NCBI RefSeq assembly: GCF_003945545.1
Contig: NZ_CP029617.1
Coordinates: 2,057,001-2,121,000, forward strand
Reading direction: 5' to 3'
Length of the DNA: 64,000 nt
Source: Streptomyces sp. WAC 01529
GTDB taxonomy: Bacteria > Actinomycetota > Actinomycetes > Streptomycetales > Streptomycetaceae
The notes under the pieces were generated by a model, which saw only the letters and a list, made by a program, of their open reading frames with translations, had not been told where the DNA came from and ran no database searches. The position numbers were made by a program, and so were the translations under genes. This document shows positions 24,602 to 34,166 of this stretch, in pieces (within the stretch, counting starts at the first letter, position 1; each line of letters begins with the position of its first letter).

Positions 24602-24620
24602 ATCGGTGAGGCTAACCTAA
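24602..24620 (-). promoter_or_regulatory. DmdR/IdeR-type iron box upstream of bfd
   Basis: On the minus strand the 19-bp sequence TTAGGTTAGCCTCACCGAT agrees at 15 positions with the actinobacterial iron-box consensus TTAGGTTAGGCTAACCTAA. The first nine bases are exact. It lies 62-80 bp before the bfd start and is oriented toward it. Confidence 0.75.
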
Positions 24621-24663
24621 CCTTACCCATGTCTCCGGGCACACAAAAGCCCCCGATACGCCG

Positions 24664-24696
24664 GTGGGGCGCGGATCACATGGATCCGCGCCCCAC
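24664..24696 (-). terminator. Hairpin terminator after the DAHP synthase gene
   Basis: A perfect 14-bp stem GTGGGGCGCGGATC/GATCCGCGCCCCAC with a 5-base loop lies 20 bp beyond the stop of the DAHP synthase gene and just upstream of the bfd promoter region, separating the two transcripts. Confidence 0.85.
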
Positions 24697-24716
24697 ACGT
24701 ACGTACAGCCGATTTC

Positions 24717-27034
<2,318 letters not shown>

Positions 27035-27043
27035 GCCGCACCT

Positions 27044-27061
27044 CCATACGCTGGCGTATGG
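27044..27061. promoter_or_regulatory. Operator dyad 1 between the divergent SRPBCC and TetR genes
   Basis: CCATACGCTGGCGTATGG is an 18-bp sequence with perfect 7-bp arms CCATACG/CGTATGG. It lies 10 bp before the SRPBCC start codon. The related dyad at 27066-27083 supports a shared TetR-type operator. Confidence 0.7.
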
Positions 27062-27065
27062 TCCA

Positions 27066-27083
27066 CCGTACGGTACCGTATGG
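27066..27083. promoter_or_regulatory. Operator dyad 2 overlapping the TetR start
   Basis: CCGTACGGTACCGTATGG is an 18-bp near-perfect palindrome (16 of 18 positions symmetric) of the same CCRTACG/CGTAYGG design as dyad 1. It is centred 22 bp away, two helical turns. It overlaps the ATG at 27080, consistent with tight autorepression. Confidence 0.7.
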
Positions 27084-27673
27084 ACATGGCGCAACGGCAG
27101 CAGAGGAAGAGTCCGGCCAAGCCCCGGCTGTCCGCCGACGACTGGGCGGACGCCGCGCTCGCCGCGATCGGCGAGGGCGGTCTCGCGGCCGTCGCGGTGG
27201 AGCCCCTCGCCGTCCGTCTGGGCACGACCAAGGGCAGCTTCTACTGGCACTTCGCGGGCCGTGACGCGCTCATCGAGGCCGCCCTCGACCGCTGGGCCAA
27301 GCTCCACACCGAGGGGATGATCAGCCACGTGGAGGCCGAGCCCGACCTCCGCAAGCGGATCCGCCTGCTTTTCGCCGAGTCGGTCGGCGCCGCCGCGTCC
27401 GGCTCGCTGGAGGTCTCCCTGCTCGCGACCGCCGGCCACCCGCAGGTGGCGGCGGCCCTGCGGAAGGTGACCGAGCGCCGCGTGGCGTACGTCGCCGAAC
27501 TCTTCGCGGGACTCGGCTTCCCCGAGGCGGAGGCCCGCAGGCGCGGCCTGCTCGCGTACAGCGTCTATCTGGGCCACACCCAGCTCGGCCACGCGGTGCC
27601 CTCGGTACTGCCCGCCGCGCACGAGTTCGGCGCGTATCTCGACGAGAGCCTCGATCTGCTGATGATGCGCTAA
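27080..27673 (+). CDS. TetR/AcrR family transcriptional regulator
   Basis: A 197-residue protein with a TetR helix-turn-helix near residues 22-62 (WADAALAAIGEGGLAAVAVE, then LAVRLGTTKGSFYWHFAGRDALI) and a helical C-terminal ligand domain. The SFYWHF and GLLAYSVYLGHTQLGH segments suggest the TetR group with a C-terminal domain for small hydrophobic ligands. It is divergent from the SRPBCC protein, with two dyads in between that probably bind it. ATG 27086 is an equally possible start; neither has a Shine-Dalgarno sequence, so the transcript may be leaderless. Confidence 0.87.
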   Translation: MDMAQRQQRKSPAKPRLSADDWADAALAAIGEGGLAAVAVEPLAVRLGTTKGSFYWHFAGRDALIEAALDRWAKLHTEGMISHVEAEPDLRKRIRLLFAESVGAAASGSLEVSLLATAGHPQVAAALRKVTERRVAYVAELFAGLGFPEAEARRRGLLAYSVYLGHTQLGHAVPSVLPAAHEFGAYLDESLDLLMMR

Positions 27674-27683
27674 GGTGCCGGAC

Positions 27684-27743
27684 ATGCACGCGCAGACGAC
27701 GACTCGTAACTGGTGGTGGCCCGCTCATCCGGCGGCCCACTGA
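27684..27743 (+). CDS. trpL: trp leader peptide with three consecutive Trp codons
   Basis: A 19-residue open frame, MHAQTTTRNWWWPAHPAAH, too short for routine gene calling. Three consecutive TGG codons at 27711-27719 are a strong signature of ribosome-mediated attenuation by tryptophan. AAGGTGCCGGAC precedes the ATG. It lies 11 bp after the TetR stop and 107 bp before the anthranilate synthase gene, with a terminator hairpin in between. Confidence 0.92.
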   Translation: MHAQTTTRNWWWPAHPAAH

Positions 27744-27765
27744 CTGCGCGTACCTAAAACTCGCG

Positions 27766-27788
27766 AAGGCCGCCCGAGGGGCGGCCTT
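27766..27788 (+). terminator. Trp attenuator hairpin
   Basis: AAGGCCGCCC (27766-27775) pairs with GGGCGGCCTT (27779-27788), giving a 10-bp stem with a 3-base loop followed by CTGTGTTT. It is placed between the Trp-rich leader peptide and the anthranilate synthase gene, as expected for transcription attenuation. Confidence 0.85.
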
Positions 27789-27850
27789 CTGTGTTTCCCG
27801 GACTCCCGGGGGCGGGGCCGTTCCTCTCCGAGTGAGAAGGAACAGAACCC

Positions 27851-29794
27851 ATGCACACGACAGGACCCCGGCAGTCGGCCGTCCTCGCCGACCTCCTCTC
27901 CGATGACCGCCCCTTCGCCCTGCTGCGCCGCCGCACACCGGGCCGCGACCACGACACGGTCGAGGTCCTCATCGGCCCCACCGGCACCTACGACCGTCTC
28001 GCGGACATCCCCGAGGGCCTGGCGCTCGTGCCCTTCCGGCAGATCAGGGAGCGCGGCTTCGACGTCCGCGACGACGGCACACCGCTGACCGTCCTCACCC
28101 CCGAGGAGAGTCACGAACTCCCGCTCGAAGCGGCCCTGTCCGCGCTGCCCGCGCACGAGGTGCGGGTCGAGGGCGGCGCCTTCGACGTGGACGACGCGGC
28201 GTACGCGGACATCGTGGGGCGCGTCCTGCGCGAGGAGATCGGGCGGGGCGAGGGCGCCAACTTCGTCATCCGCCGTACGTACGAGGGTGAGATCCCCGGC
28301 TTCGGCAGGGCGGACGCCCTCGCACTCTTCCGGCGGCTCCTGGTGGGCGAGCGGGGCGCGTACTGGACGTACGTCGTGCACACGGGGGACCGCACGCTCG
28401 TCGGGGCGAGCCCCGAGGTGCATGTGCGGATGTCCGGCGGGACGGTCGTCATGAACCCCATCAGCGGCACCTACCGCTACCCGGCCGACGGGCCCACCCC
28501 CGACGACCTGCTCGCCTTCCTCGCCGACGGCAAGGAGATCGAGGAGCTCTCGATGGTCGTCGACGAGGAGCTGAAGATGATGTGCACCGTCGGCGACAAG
28601 GGCGGCGTGGTGGTCGGGCCGCGCCTGAAGGAGATGGCCCATCTCGCGCACACCGAGTACGAGCTGCGGGGCAAGTCGTCGCTGGACGTGCGCGAGGTCC
28701 TGAAGGAGACCATGTTCGCGGCGACCGTCACGGGGTCGCCGGTGCAGAACGCCTGCCGGGTCATCGAGCGGCACGAGGCGGGAGGGCGGGGCTATTACGC
28801 TGGCGCGCTCGCGCTCGTCGGGCGGGACGCGGGCGGCGCGCAGACCCTGGACTCCCCCATCCTGATCCGCACCGCCGACATCTCCGCCTCGGGGAGGCTG
28901 CGGGTGCCGGTCGGCGCCACGCTCGTGCGCGGCTCGGACCCGGCGGGCGAGGTCGCGGAGACGCACGCCAAGGCGGCGGGCGTGCTTGCCGCCCTCGGCG
29001 TACGCCCCGGGCGGCCGCGCCAGGAGGCCGTGCGCCCCGCCCTCGCCGACGATCCACGCGTGCGTGCCGCTCTGGACGGGCGGCGCGCCCACCTCGCGCC
29101 GTTCTGGCTGCGGATGCAGGAGCCGACTCGTGAGCTTGCCGGGCACGCGCTCGTCGTGGACGGCGAGGACACGTTCACGGCAATGCTCGCGCACGTCCTG
29201 CGCTCCCTGGGCCTCGCGGTCTCGGTGCGGCGGTACGACGAGGCGGGGCTGCGGGAGGCGGTGCTCGCGCACCGGGGGCCCGTCGTGCTCGGTCCGGGGC
29301 CCGGCGACCCGTCCGACCTCACCGACCCGAAGATGCGGTTCCTGCGCTCCCTGACGGCGGAGGTGCTCCGGGGCCACGAGTACGGCGTGCTCGGCGTCTG
29401 CCTCGGGCACGAGCTGATCGCGGCGGAGCTGGGCCTGGAGATCGTACGCAAGGACGTGCCCTACCAAGGCGCGCAGACGGACGTCGACCTGTTCGGGCGG
29501 ACCGAGACGGTCGGGTTCTACAACAGCTTCGTGGCGCGCTGCGACGACGAGGCGGCCGCGGAGCTGGCCGCGCACGGGGTCGAGGTCAGCAGGGACGCGG
29601 CGAGCGGTGAGGTCCACGCGGTGCGTGCGACGCGTCGTGCCGGAGGCGCGCCAGGAAACGCGTTCGCGGGCGTGCAGTTCCACCCGGAGTCGGTGCTGAC
29701 GCTGCGCGGGGCGGGGATCGTGCGCGAGCTGCTCGGTCAGGTCCTCGCGGAGGCGGGGACGAGGAAGTTCTCGGAGCGGCGGCCCGCCGTGTAG
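27851..29794 (+). CDS. trpE: Fused anthranilate synthase (TrpE-TrpG type)
   Basis: A 647-residue fusion: an aminase/chorismate-binding domain (about residues 1-410; NPISGTYRYP, SMVVDEELKMM, VTGSPVQNACRVIE, GYYAGALALV) and a glutamine amidotransferase domain (about 440-640) with catalytic Cys in VLGVCLGHE and His in FHPES. It makes anthranilate from chorismate and glutamine. The fused layout resembles PhzE (ADIC synthase) as well as actinobacterial anthranilate synthases. The Trp leader argues for tryptophan supply rather than phenazines, and no phenazine genes are nearby. AGAAGGAACAG precedes the ATG. The 3' end overlaps the convergent dehydrogenase gene by 58 bp. Confidence 0.93.
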   Translation: MHTTGPRQSAVLADLLSDDRPFALLRRRTPGRDHDTVEVLIGPTGTYDRLADIPEGLALVPFRQIRERGFDVRDDGTPLTVLTPEESHELPLEAALSALPAHEVRVEGGAFDVDDAAYADIVGRVLREEIGRGEGANFVIRRTYEGEIPGFGRADALALFRRLLVGERGAYWTYVVHTGDRTLVGASPEVHVRMSGGTVVMNPISGTYRYPADGPTPDDLLAFLADGKEIEELSMVVDEELKMMCTVGDKGGVVVGPRLKEMAHLAHTEYELRGKSSLDVREVLKETMFAATVTGSPVQNACRVIERHEAGGRGYYAGALALVGRDAGGAQTLDSPILIRTADISASGRLRVPVGATLVRGSDPAGEVAETHAKAAGVLAALGVRPGRPRQEAVRPALADDPRVRAALDGRRAHLAPFWLRMQEPTRELAGHALVVDGEDTFTAMLAHVLRSLGLAVSVRRYDEAGLREAVLAHRGPVVLGPGPGDPSDLTDPKMRFLRSLTAEVLRGHEYGVLGVCLGHELIAAELGLEIVRKDVPYQGAQTDVDLFGRTETVGFYNSFVARCDDEAAAELAAHGVEVSRDAASGEVHAVRATRRAGGAPGNAFAGVQFHPESVLTLRGAGIVRELLGQVLAEAGTRKFSERRPAV

Positions 29795-30741
29795 TCCAGG
29801 ACGTTGCGCAGGGTGGTGTCGATGATCTGTCCGACGGCGTCCGCGGTGTAGTACGCCTGGTGAGAGGTGACCACCACGTTCGGGAACGTCACGAGGCGGG
29901 CCAGGGTGTCGTCCTCGACGACCTCAAGGGACTTGTCGAGGAAGAAGAGGCCCGCCTCGGCCTCGTACACATCGAGCCCCACACCCGTGAAGCGCCCGGC
30001 GCGCAGCTCCGCGACGAGCACGTCGGTGTCGATCAGCCCGCCGCGGCTGGAGTTCACCAGGATCGCGTCGTCCTTCATCGTCCGCAGCGCGGCGGCGCCG
30101 ATGAGGTGCTGCGTCGAGGGGAGCAGCGGCACGTGCAGGCTGATCAGGTCGGCCTCGGCGAAGAGCTGCTCCTTCTCCACGTACGTCATGCCCAGCTCGA
30201 CGCAGGCCGGATTGCGCACGGCGTCCCAGCCGAGCAGCTTCATGCCGAAGCCGTGCGCGATCCGGGTGAACGCCTCGCCGATCTTGCCGGTGCCGAGCAC
30301 GCCGACGGTGCGGCCGCGCAGATCGCGGCCCATCAGGCCGTCGAGGCGGAAGTCGAAGTCGCGGGTGCGGTTGCTCGCGCGGACGATGCGGCGGTTCACG
30401 GCCATCGCCAGGGTCCAGGCGAACTCGGCCACGGAGTACGGCGAGTACGACGAGACGCGGGCGACGGTCAGGCCGAGGCGCTCGGCGACCTGGAGGTCGA
30501 TGTTGTTGAACCCGGTGGAGCGCTGGGCGATCATCTGCGTGCCGCCCGCGGCGAGGGTCTGAAGGACGTGGTTGTCCAGGGTCGCGTTGACGCTGGAGGA
30601 GATGATCTCGTAGCCGGTGGCGATGGGGGCGGTGTCCTCGTTCAGGAACACGTCCAGACAGCGGATGTCATGGTGTCCCTCGAAGGCCTTCTCGATCAGC
30701 GGCTTCTCGTCGGACTGCACGCCGAATGCGAGGATCTCCAT
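29737..30741 (-). CDS. ldhA: 2-hydroxyacid dehydrogenase (D-lactate dehydrogenase type)
   Basis: This 334-residue NAD-dependent dehydrogenase has length and motifs of the fermentative D-lactate dehydrogenase group: QRSTGFNNID, the Rossmann motif VLGTGKIGEAF (near residue 150), the catalytic Arg in NSSRGGLID, the Glu in DVYEAEAG and His in SHQAYYT near 295. It interconverts pyruvate and D-lactate; related 2-oxoacids are possible. The ATG at 30741 starts MEILAFGVQ. The 3' end overlaps the convergent anthranilate synthase gene by 58 bp, so antisense interference between the two transcripts is possible. Confidence 0.88.
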   Translation of the reverse strand: MEILAFGVQSDEKPLIEKAFEGHHDIRCLDVFLNEDTAPIATGYEIISSSVNATLDNHVLQTLAAGGTQMIAQRSTGFNNIDLQVAERLGLTVARVSSYSPYSVAEFAWTLAMAVNRRIVRASNRTRDFDFRLDGLMGRDLRGRTVGVLGTGKIGEAFTRIAHGFGMKLLGWDAVRNPACVELGMTYVEKEQLFAEADLISLHVPLLPSTQHLIGAAALRTMKDDAILVNSSRGGLIDTDVLVAELRAGRFTGVGLDVYEAEAGLFFLDKSLEVVEDDTLARLVTFPNVVVTSHQAYYTADAVGQIIDTTLRNVLDYTAGRRSENFLVPASART

Positions 30742-30837
30742 GGCGTGAGTCTAAGTACCGGGTGCTGGGACGGCACCCGGAGCGTTGGCCGGGGCCGTCC
30801 CTCGTGCGCCTACGTCTGCGGGCCGTCGTGGGCTGGT

Positions 30838-30872
30838 CGCGCAGTTCCCCGCGCCCCTTTGGGGCGCTCCTC
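30838..30872. repeat. Dispersed CGCGCAGTTCCCCGCGCCCCT element (copy A)
   Basis: The 21-bp core is followed by TTGGGGCG, which pairs with part of it as a small hairpin. Identical cores occur at 42135 and 45682, with an inverted copy at 45755; a variant is at about 19256. Such sequences are common in Streptomyces intergenic DNA and often act as terminators. This copy lies between ldhA (starts 30741) and pfkA (stops 30903). Confidence 0.8.
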
Positions 30873-30902
30873 TGCGGGGTGCTCCTTAGCGGGGTGCTCT
30901 GC

Positions 30903-31940
30903 TCAGCCGAAGAAGACACCGACCTCCGTGTACAGCGCCGGGTCCACCGTCTTCAGCTTCGCCGTCGCCTCCGCGATCGGGACGCGGACGATGTCCGTGC
31001 CCTTGAGGGCGACCATCTTGCCGAAGTCGCCGTCCCGTACCGCCTCGATCGCGTGCAGGCCGAAGCGCGTGGCGAGCCAGCGGTCGAAGGCGCTCGGGGT
31101 GCCGCCGCGCTGGACGTGTCCGAGGACCGTGGTGCGGGCCTCCTTGCCGGTGCGTCCCTCGATCTCCTTGGCGAGCCATTCGCCGACCCCGGAGAGGCGG
31201 ACGTGCCCGAAGGAGTCCTGCGTACCGTCCTTGAGGACCATCTCGCCGTCCTTGGGCATCGCCCCTTCCGCGACGACGACGATCGGGGCGTACGACGCCT
31301 TGAAGCGGGAGGTCACCCATGCGCAGACCTGCTCGACGTCGAAGCGCTGCTCGGGGATGAGGATGACGTTCGCGCCGCCCGCGAGGCCCGAGTGCAGGGC
31401 GATCCAGCCCGCGTGACGGCCCATGACCTCGACGACCAGGACGCGCATGTGGGACTCGGCGGTGGTGTGCAGGCGGTCGATCGCCTCGGTCGCGATGCCG
31501 ACCGCCGTGTCGAAGCCGAAGGTGTAGTCGGTGGCGGAGAGGTCGTTGTCGATGGTCTTCGGGACGCCCACGACCGGGACGCCGTACTCGTCGGTGAGGC
31601 GAGCGGCGACGCCGAGCGTGTCCTCGCCGCCGATCGCGATGAGGGAGTCGACCTCGTACTTGGCGAGGTTCTCCTTGATGCGGCGCACGCCGTTCTCCGC
31701 CTTGAACGGGTTGGTGCGCGAGGAGCCGAGGATCGTGCCGCCGCGCGGCAGGATGCCGCGGACCGCGGGGATGTCGAGCGGGACCGTGTCGCCCTCCAGC
31801 GGACCGCGCCAGCCGTCCCGGAAACCGACGAAGCCGTAGTCGTACTCCTGCACGCCCTTGCGGACGATGCCCCGGATGACGGCGTTGAGCCCGGGGCAGT
31901 CGCCGCCGCCGGTCAGTACGCCGATTTTCTTGGCCCCCAT
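30903..31940 (-). CDS. pfkA: 6-phosphofructokinase
   Basis: A 345-residue group III actinobacterial phosphofructokinase that phosphorylates fructose 6-phosphate. Motifs are LTGGGDCPGLNAV (phosphate donor site), the IGGEDTLG loop, PKTIDNDL with the catalytic Asp, and VMGRHAGW. The two donor-discriminating residues are Asp107 and Lys128, the pair usually linked to pyrophosphate rather than ATP use; see findings. The ATG at 31940 begins MGAKKIGVLT and has AAGGGA upstream; the frame extends to 32000. Glucokinase lies 8 kb away. Confidence 0.93.
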   Translation of the reverse strand: MGAKKIGVLTGGGDCPGLNAVIRGIVRKGVQEYDYGFVGFRDGWRGPLEGDTVPLDIPAVRGILPRGGTILGSSRTNPFKAENGVRRIKENLAKYEVDSLIAIGGEDTLGVAARLTDEYGVPVVGVPKTIDNDLSATDYTFGFDTAVGIATEAIDRLHTTAESHMRVLVVEVMGRHAGWIALHSGLAGGANVILIPEQRFDVEQVCAWVTSRFKASYAPIVVVAEGAMPKDGEMVLKDGTQDSFGHVRLSGVGEWLAKEIEGRTGKEARTTVLGHVQRGGTPSAFDRWLATRFGLHAIEAVRDGDFGKMVALKGTDIVRVPIAEATAKLKTVDPALYTEVGVFFG

Positions 31941-32098
31941 GGAAGAGTCCCTTCGCCTCAGTGACCTGACGCGAGTCACGCTAATGGTGATCCAGGTCAC
32001 TCAGGGACGGGGCGGACGGTCAATTCCTCTGCCACGCTGGGGAGTTGATCACGGGCGTTCACTCTTACGAGGGGTCACGCGTCGTCGGCCTTGTCGGC

Positions 32099-32851
32099 CT
32101 AGTCAGCCTTGTCACCCTTGTCACCCTTGTCGATGCCCCGCTCTATCGCGTACCGCACCAGCTCCACCCTGTTGTGCAGTTGGAGCTTGCCCAAGGTGTT
32201 CTGGACGTGGTTCTGCACGGTGCGGTGGGAGATGACGAGGCGCTCGGCGATCTGCTTGTAGCTCAGGCCCTTGGCGACCAGGCGCAGGACCTCCGTCTCG
32301 CGGTCGGTGAGGCGCGGGGCACCCGGGTCGTCCGGGGTGCCGGCGGCGGGCTCGGTGGCCAGGCGGCGGTACTCGCCGAGGACCAGGCCCGCGAGGCCGG
32401 GGGTGAAGACCGCGTCGCCGACGGCCGTACGGCGCACGGCGTCGATCAGCTCCTCCGTCGACGCCGACTTCAGGAGATAGCCGGTGGCGCCGGACTTGAC
32501 CGCCTCCAGGACGTCGGCGTGCTCGCCGCTCGCGGAGAGCACGAGGACGCGCAGCGCGGGGTTGGCGGCGACCAGCTCCTTGCAGACCTGGACGCCGGGC
32601 TTCAGCGGGAGGTTCAGGTCCAGGACGAGGACGTCGGGGGCGGCGGCCTGCGCGCGCCGGACGGCCTGCTCGCCGTCCCCCGCGGTGGCGACCACGTCGA
32701 GGCCGGCCTCGGCGAGGTCACGGGCGACGGCGTCCCGCCACATGGGGTGGTCGTCGACGACCATGACCTTGACGGGGCCCGCTCCCCCGCCGGTGTCCGC
32801 GGCCGGTTCCCGCGGATCCGCCTGCCGGTCCAGCTGGCTCTGCTCGCTCAT
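32099..32851 (-). CDS. macR: MacR-type LuxR/NarL response regulator
   Basis: A 250-residue response regulator with a receiver domain (about residues 27-145; VVDDHP, phospho-acceptor Asp in VLDLNLPLK, KSAST after the Lys) and a C-terminal LuxR helix-turn-helix (LTDRETEVLRLVAKGLSYKQ, then RTVQNHVQNTLGKL). Pairing with a MacS-type kinase identifies it as the Streptomyces MacRS system, which affects morphology and antibiotic production in S. coelicolor. The start overlaps the macS stop by four bases. The C-terminus ends in a KGDKGDKAD repeat. Confidence 0.88.
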   Translation of the reverse strand: MSEQSQLDRQADPREPAADTGGGAGPVKVMVVDDHPMWRDAVARDLAEAGLDVVATAGDGEQAVRRAQAAAPDVLVLDLNLPLKPGVQVCKELVAANPALRVLVLSASGEHADVLEAVKSGATGYLLKSASTEELIDAVRRTAVGDAVFTPGLAGLVLGEYRRLATEPAAGTPDDPGAPRLTDRETEVLRLVAKGLSYKQIAERLVISHRTVQNHVQNTLGKLQLHNRVELVRYAIERGIDKGDKGDKAD

Positions 32852-34092
32852 CGTCTCTTTCCTGCCTTCCCCCGTGCGTCCCGCGCCGCTTCGCGCGGGA
32901 CTCTCAGTTCCACTTCCGTGCCCTGGCCCGGCACCGAGATCAGCTCGGCCGTGCCCCCGATCTCCCGCAGCCGCCCCCTGATCGACAGGGCGACACCCAG
33001 GCGTCCCTCCCCCTCGGCCTCGGCGAGCCGTCCCTCGGGGATGCCCGGGCCGTCGTCCCTGACCGTCACGATCACCCCGTCCGGCTCGTCCTCGACCAGG
33101 ATCCAGGCGTGGGCGTCCGCTCCGGCATGTCTGCGGACATTGTCCAGCGCGGCACCGACAGCGGCCGCCAGCTCCCTCGCGGCGGGCGCCGGGAGGAGGA
33201 CCGGGGCCCCCGGTTCGGAGAGCGTCACCCTCGACCCGGCGTGCGGGGCGAGGAGCGGGCGCAGATCGCGGGGCACGGCGGCGGTGCCGTACTCCTCGTC
33301 CGGCTCCTCGACCGCCCGTACGAGCGCGCCCTGCGAGGCGTCCTCCGAGGCGCGCGAGGCGGGCACCAGGCCCCCGGCGACCAGGGTGCGCAGCGCCACC
33401 TCCTGCTCGCCCGCCAGCCTGCCCAGCTCCGCGGCCTCGCCGCCGATGGCGGTGCCGCGCCGCTGCACCATGGCGAGGACCTGGAGGACGCTGTCGTGGA
33501 TGTCGCGGGCGAGACGTTCGCGCTCGCGGGTGGCCGCCTCGATCTCCAGGGCGCGGGCGAGGGTGCGCTCGGAGGCGCGGGCCACCTCGACGACGTATCC
33601 GATGGCGATGGAGGCGATGCAGACGAGCAGGACGTTGTGGACGGTGTCGCGGCTGAACGCCCCGCGCTCCACCACGTTGGCGACACCCACCAGCAGGGAG
33701 GCGAAGGCCGCCCAGCGCCAGCCGCCCTTGATGGCGTAGGCGAGGACGGCGCCGGCGGTCCATATGGAGGGCAGCGTCGGACCGCCCTCGACGATCCGCT
33801 GATGCGAGTCGGCGAACGGGGTGAGCAGGATGCCGGTGAGGGCCACGGTCAGGTCGATGACGAGGAACCGCTTGGTGCAGCTCGCGGCGTTCGCCACGCG
33901 GGGCAGCGTGCCGAGCGTCCACCCGGCGAGCACCACGTAGTAGGCGATGGCGAGCCAGGGGCGGTCGAGCTTCTCGTGCGCCGTCGCGAAGAGCCCGATG
34001 GCGTACAGCATCGTCAGGACGCGGTAGCCGGTGAGCGCGCGCCACAGCGGCTGCTCCACCGACATCCGCATGACTCTCTCGCGCTTGGCCAT
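32848..34092 (-). CDS. macS: MacS family sensor histidine kinase
   Basis: A 414-residue sensor kinase with about five or six membrane helices (residues 17-165). A dimerisation/phosphoacceptor segment of the NarX/DesK type follows (RERERLARDIHDSVLQVLAM, phospho-His near residue 208), then a C-terminal ATPase domain with DNVRRHAGA and VTVRDDGPGIPEG. The topology is that of MacS. The ATG at 34092 (MAKRERVMRM) sits just after GGTGGGGGAC; GTG 34101 is an alternative. It follows plsC by 74 bp and overlaps macR, so plsC-macS-macR are probably one operon. Confidence 0.88.
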   Translation of the reverse strand: MAKRERVMRMSVEQPLWRALTGYRVLTMLYAIGLFATAHEKLDRPWLAIAYYVVLAGWTLGTLPRVANAASCTKRFLVIDLTVALTGILLTPFADSHQRIVEGGPTLPSIWTAGAVLAYAIKGGWRWAAFASLLVGVANVVERGAFSRDTVHNVLLVCIASIAIGYVVEVARASERTLARALEIEAATRERERLARDIHDSVLQVLAMVQRRGTAIGGEAAELGRLAGEQEVALRTLVAGGLVPASRASEDASQGALVRAVEEPDEEYGTAAVPRDLRPLLAPHAGSRVTLSEPGAPVLLPAPAARELAAAVGAALDNVRRHAGADAHAWILVEDEPDGVIVTVRDDGPGIPEGRLAEAEGEGRLGVALSIRGRLREIGGTAELISVPGQGTEVELRVPREAARDARGKAGKRR

Positions 34093-34166
34093 GTCCCCCA
34101 CCGCCGCGTCCCGACCGCCGTGCCCCGCACCGCCGTGTCCCTGCCCCCGCCCCTGAACGGACGCGG

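Noticed and set aside
27851..29794. Phenazine biosynthesis gene phzE
   Set aside because: The fusion resembles PhzE, but there are no other phenazine genes, and the Trp leader and attenuator point to tryptophan control.
33138..33160. Further TGTCRGTG matches inside coding regions (for example in macS, and on + near 2683 and 41914)
   Set aside because: They lack a TAnnnT at the right spacing and lie within genes without a nearby start.
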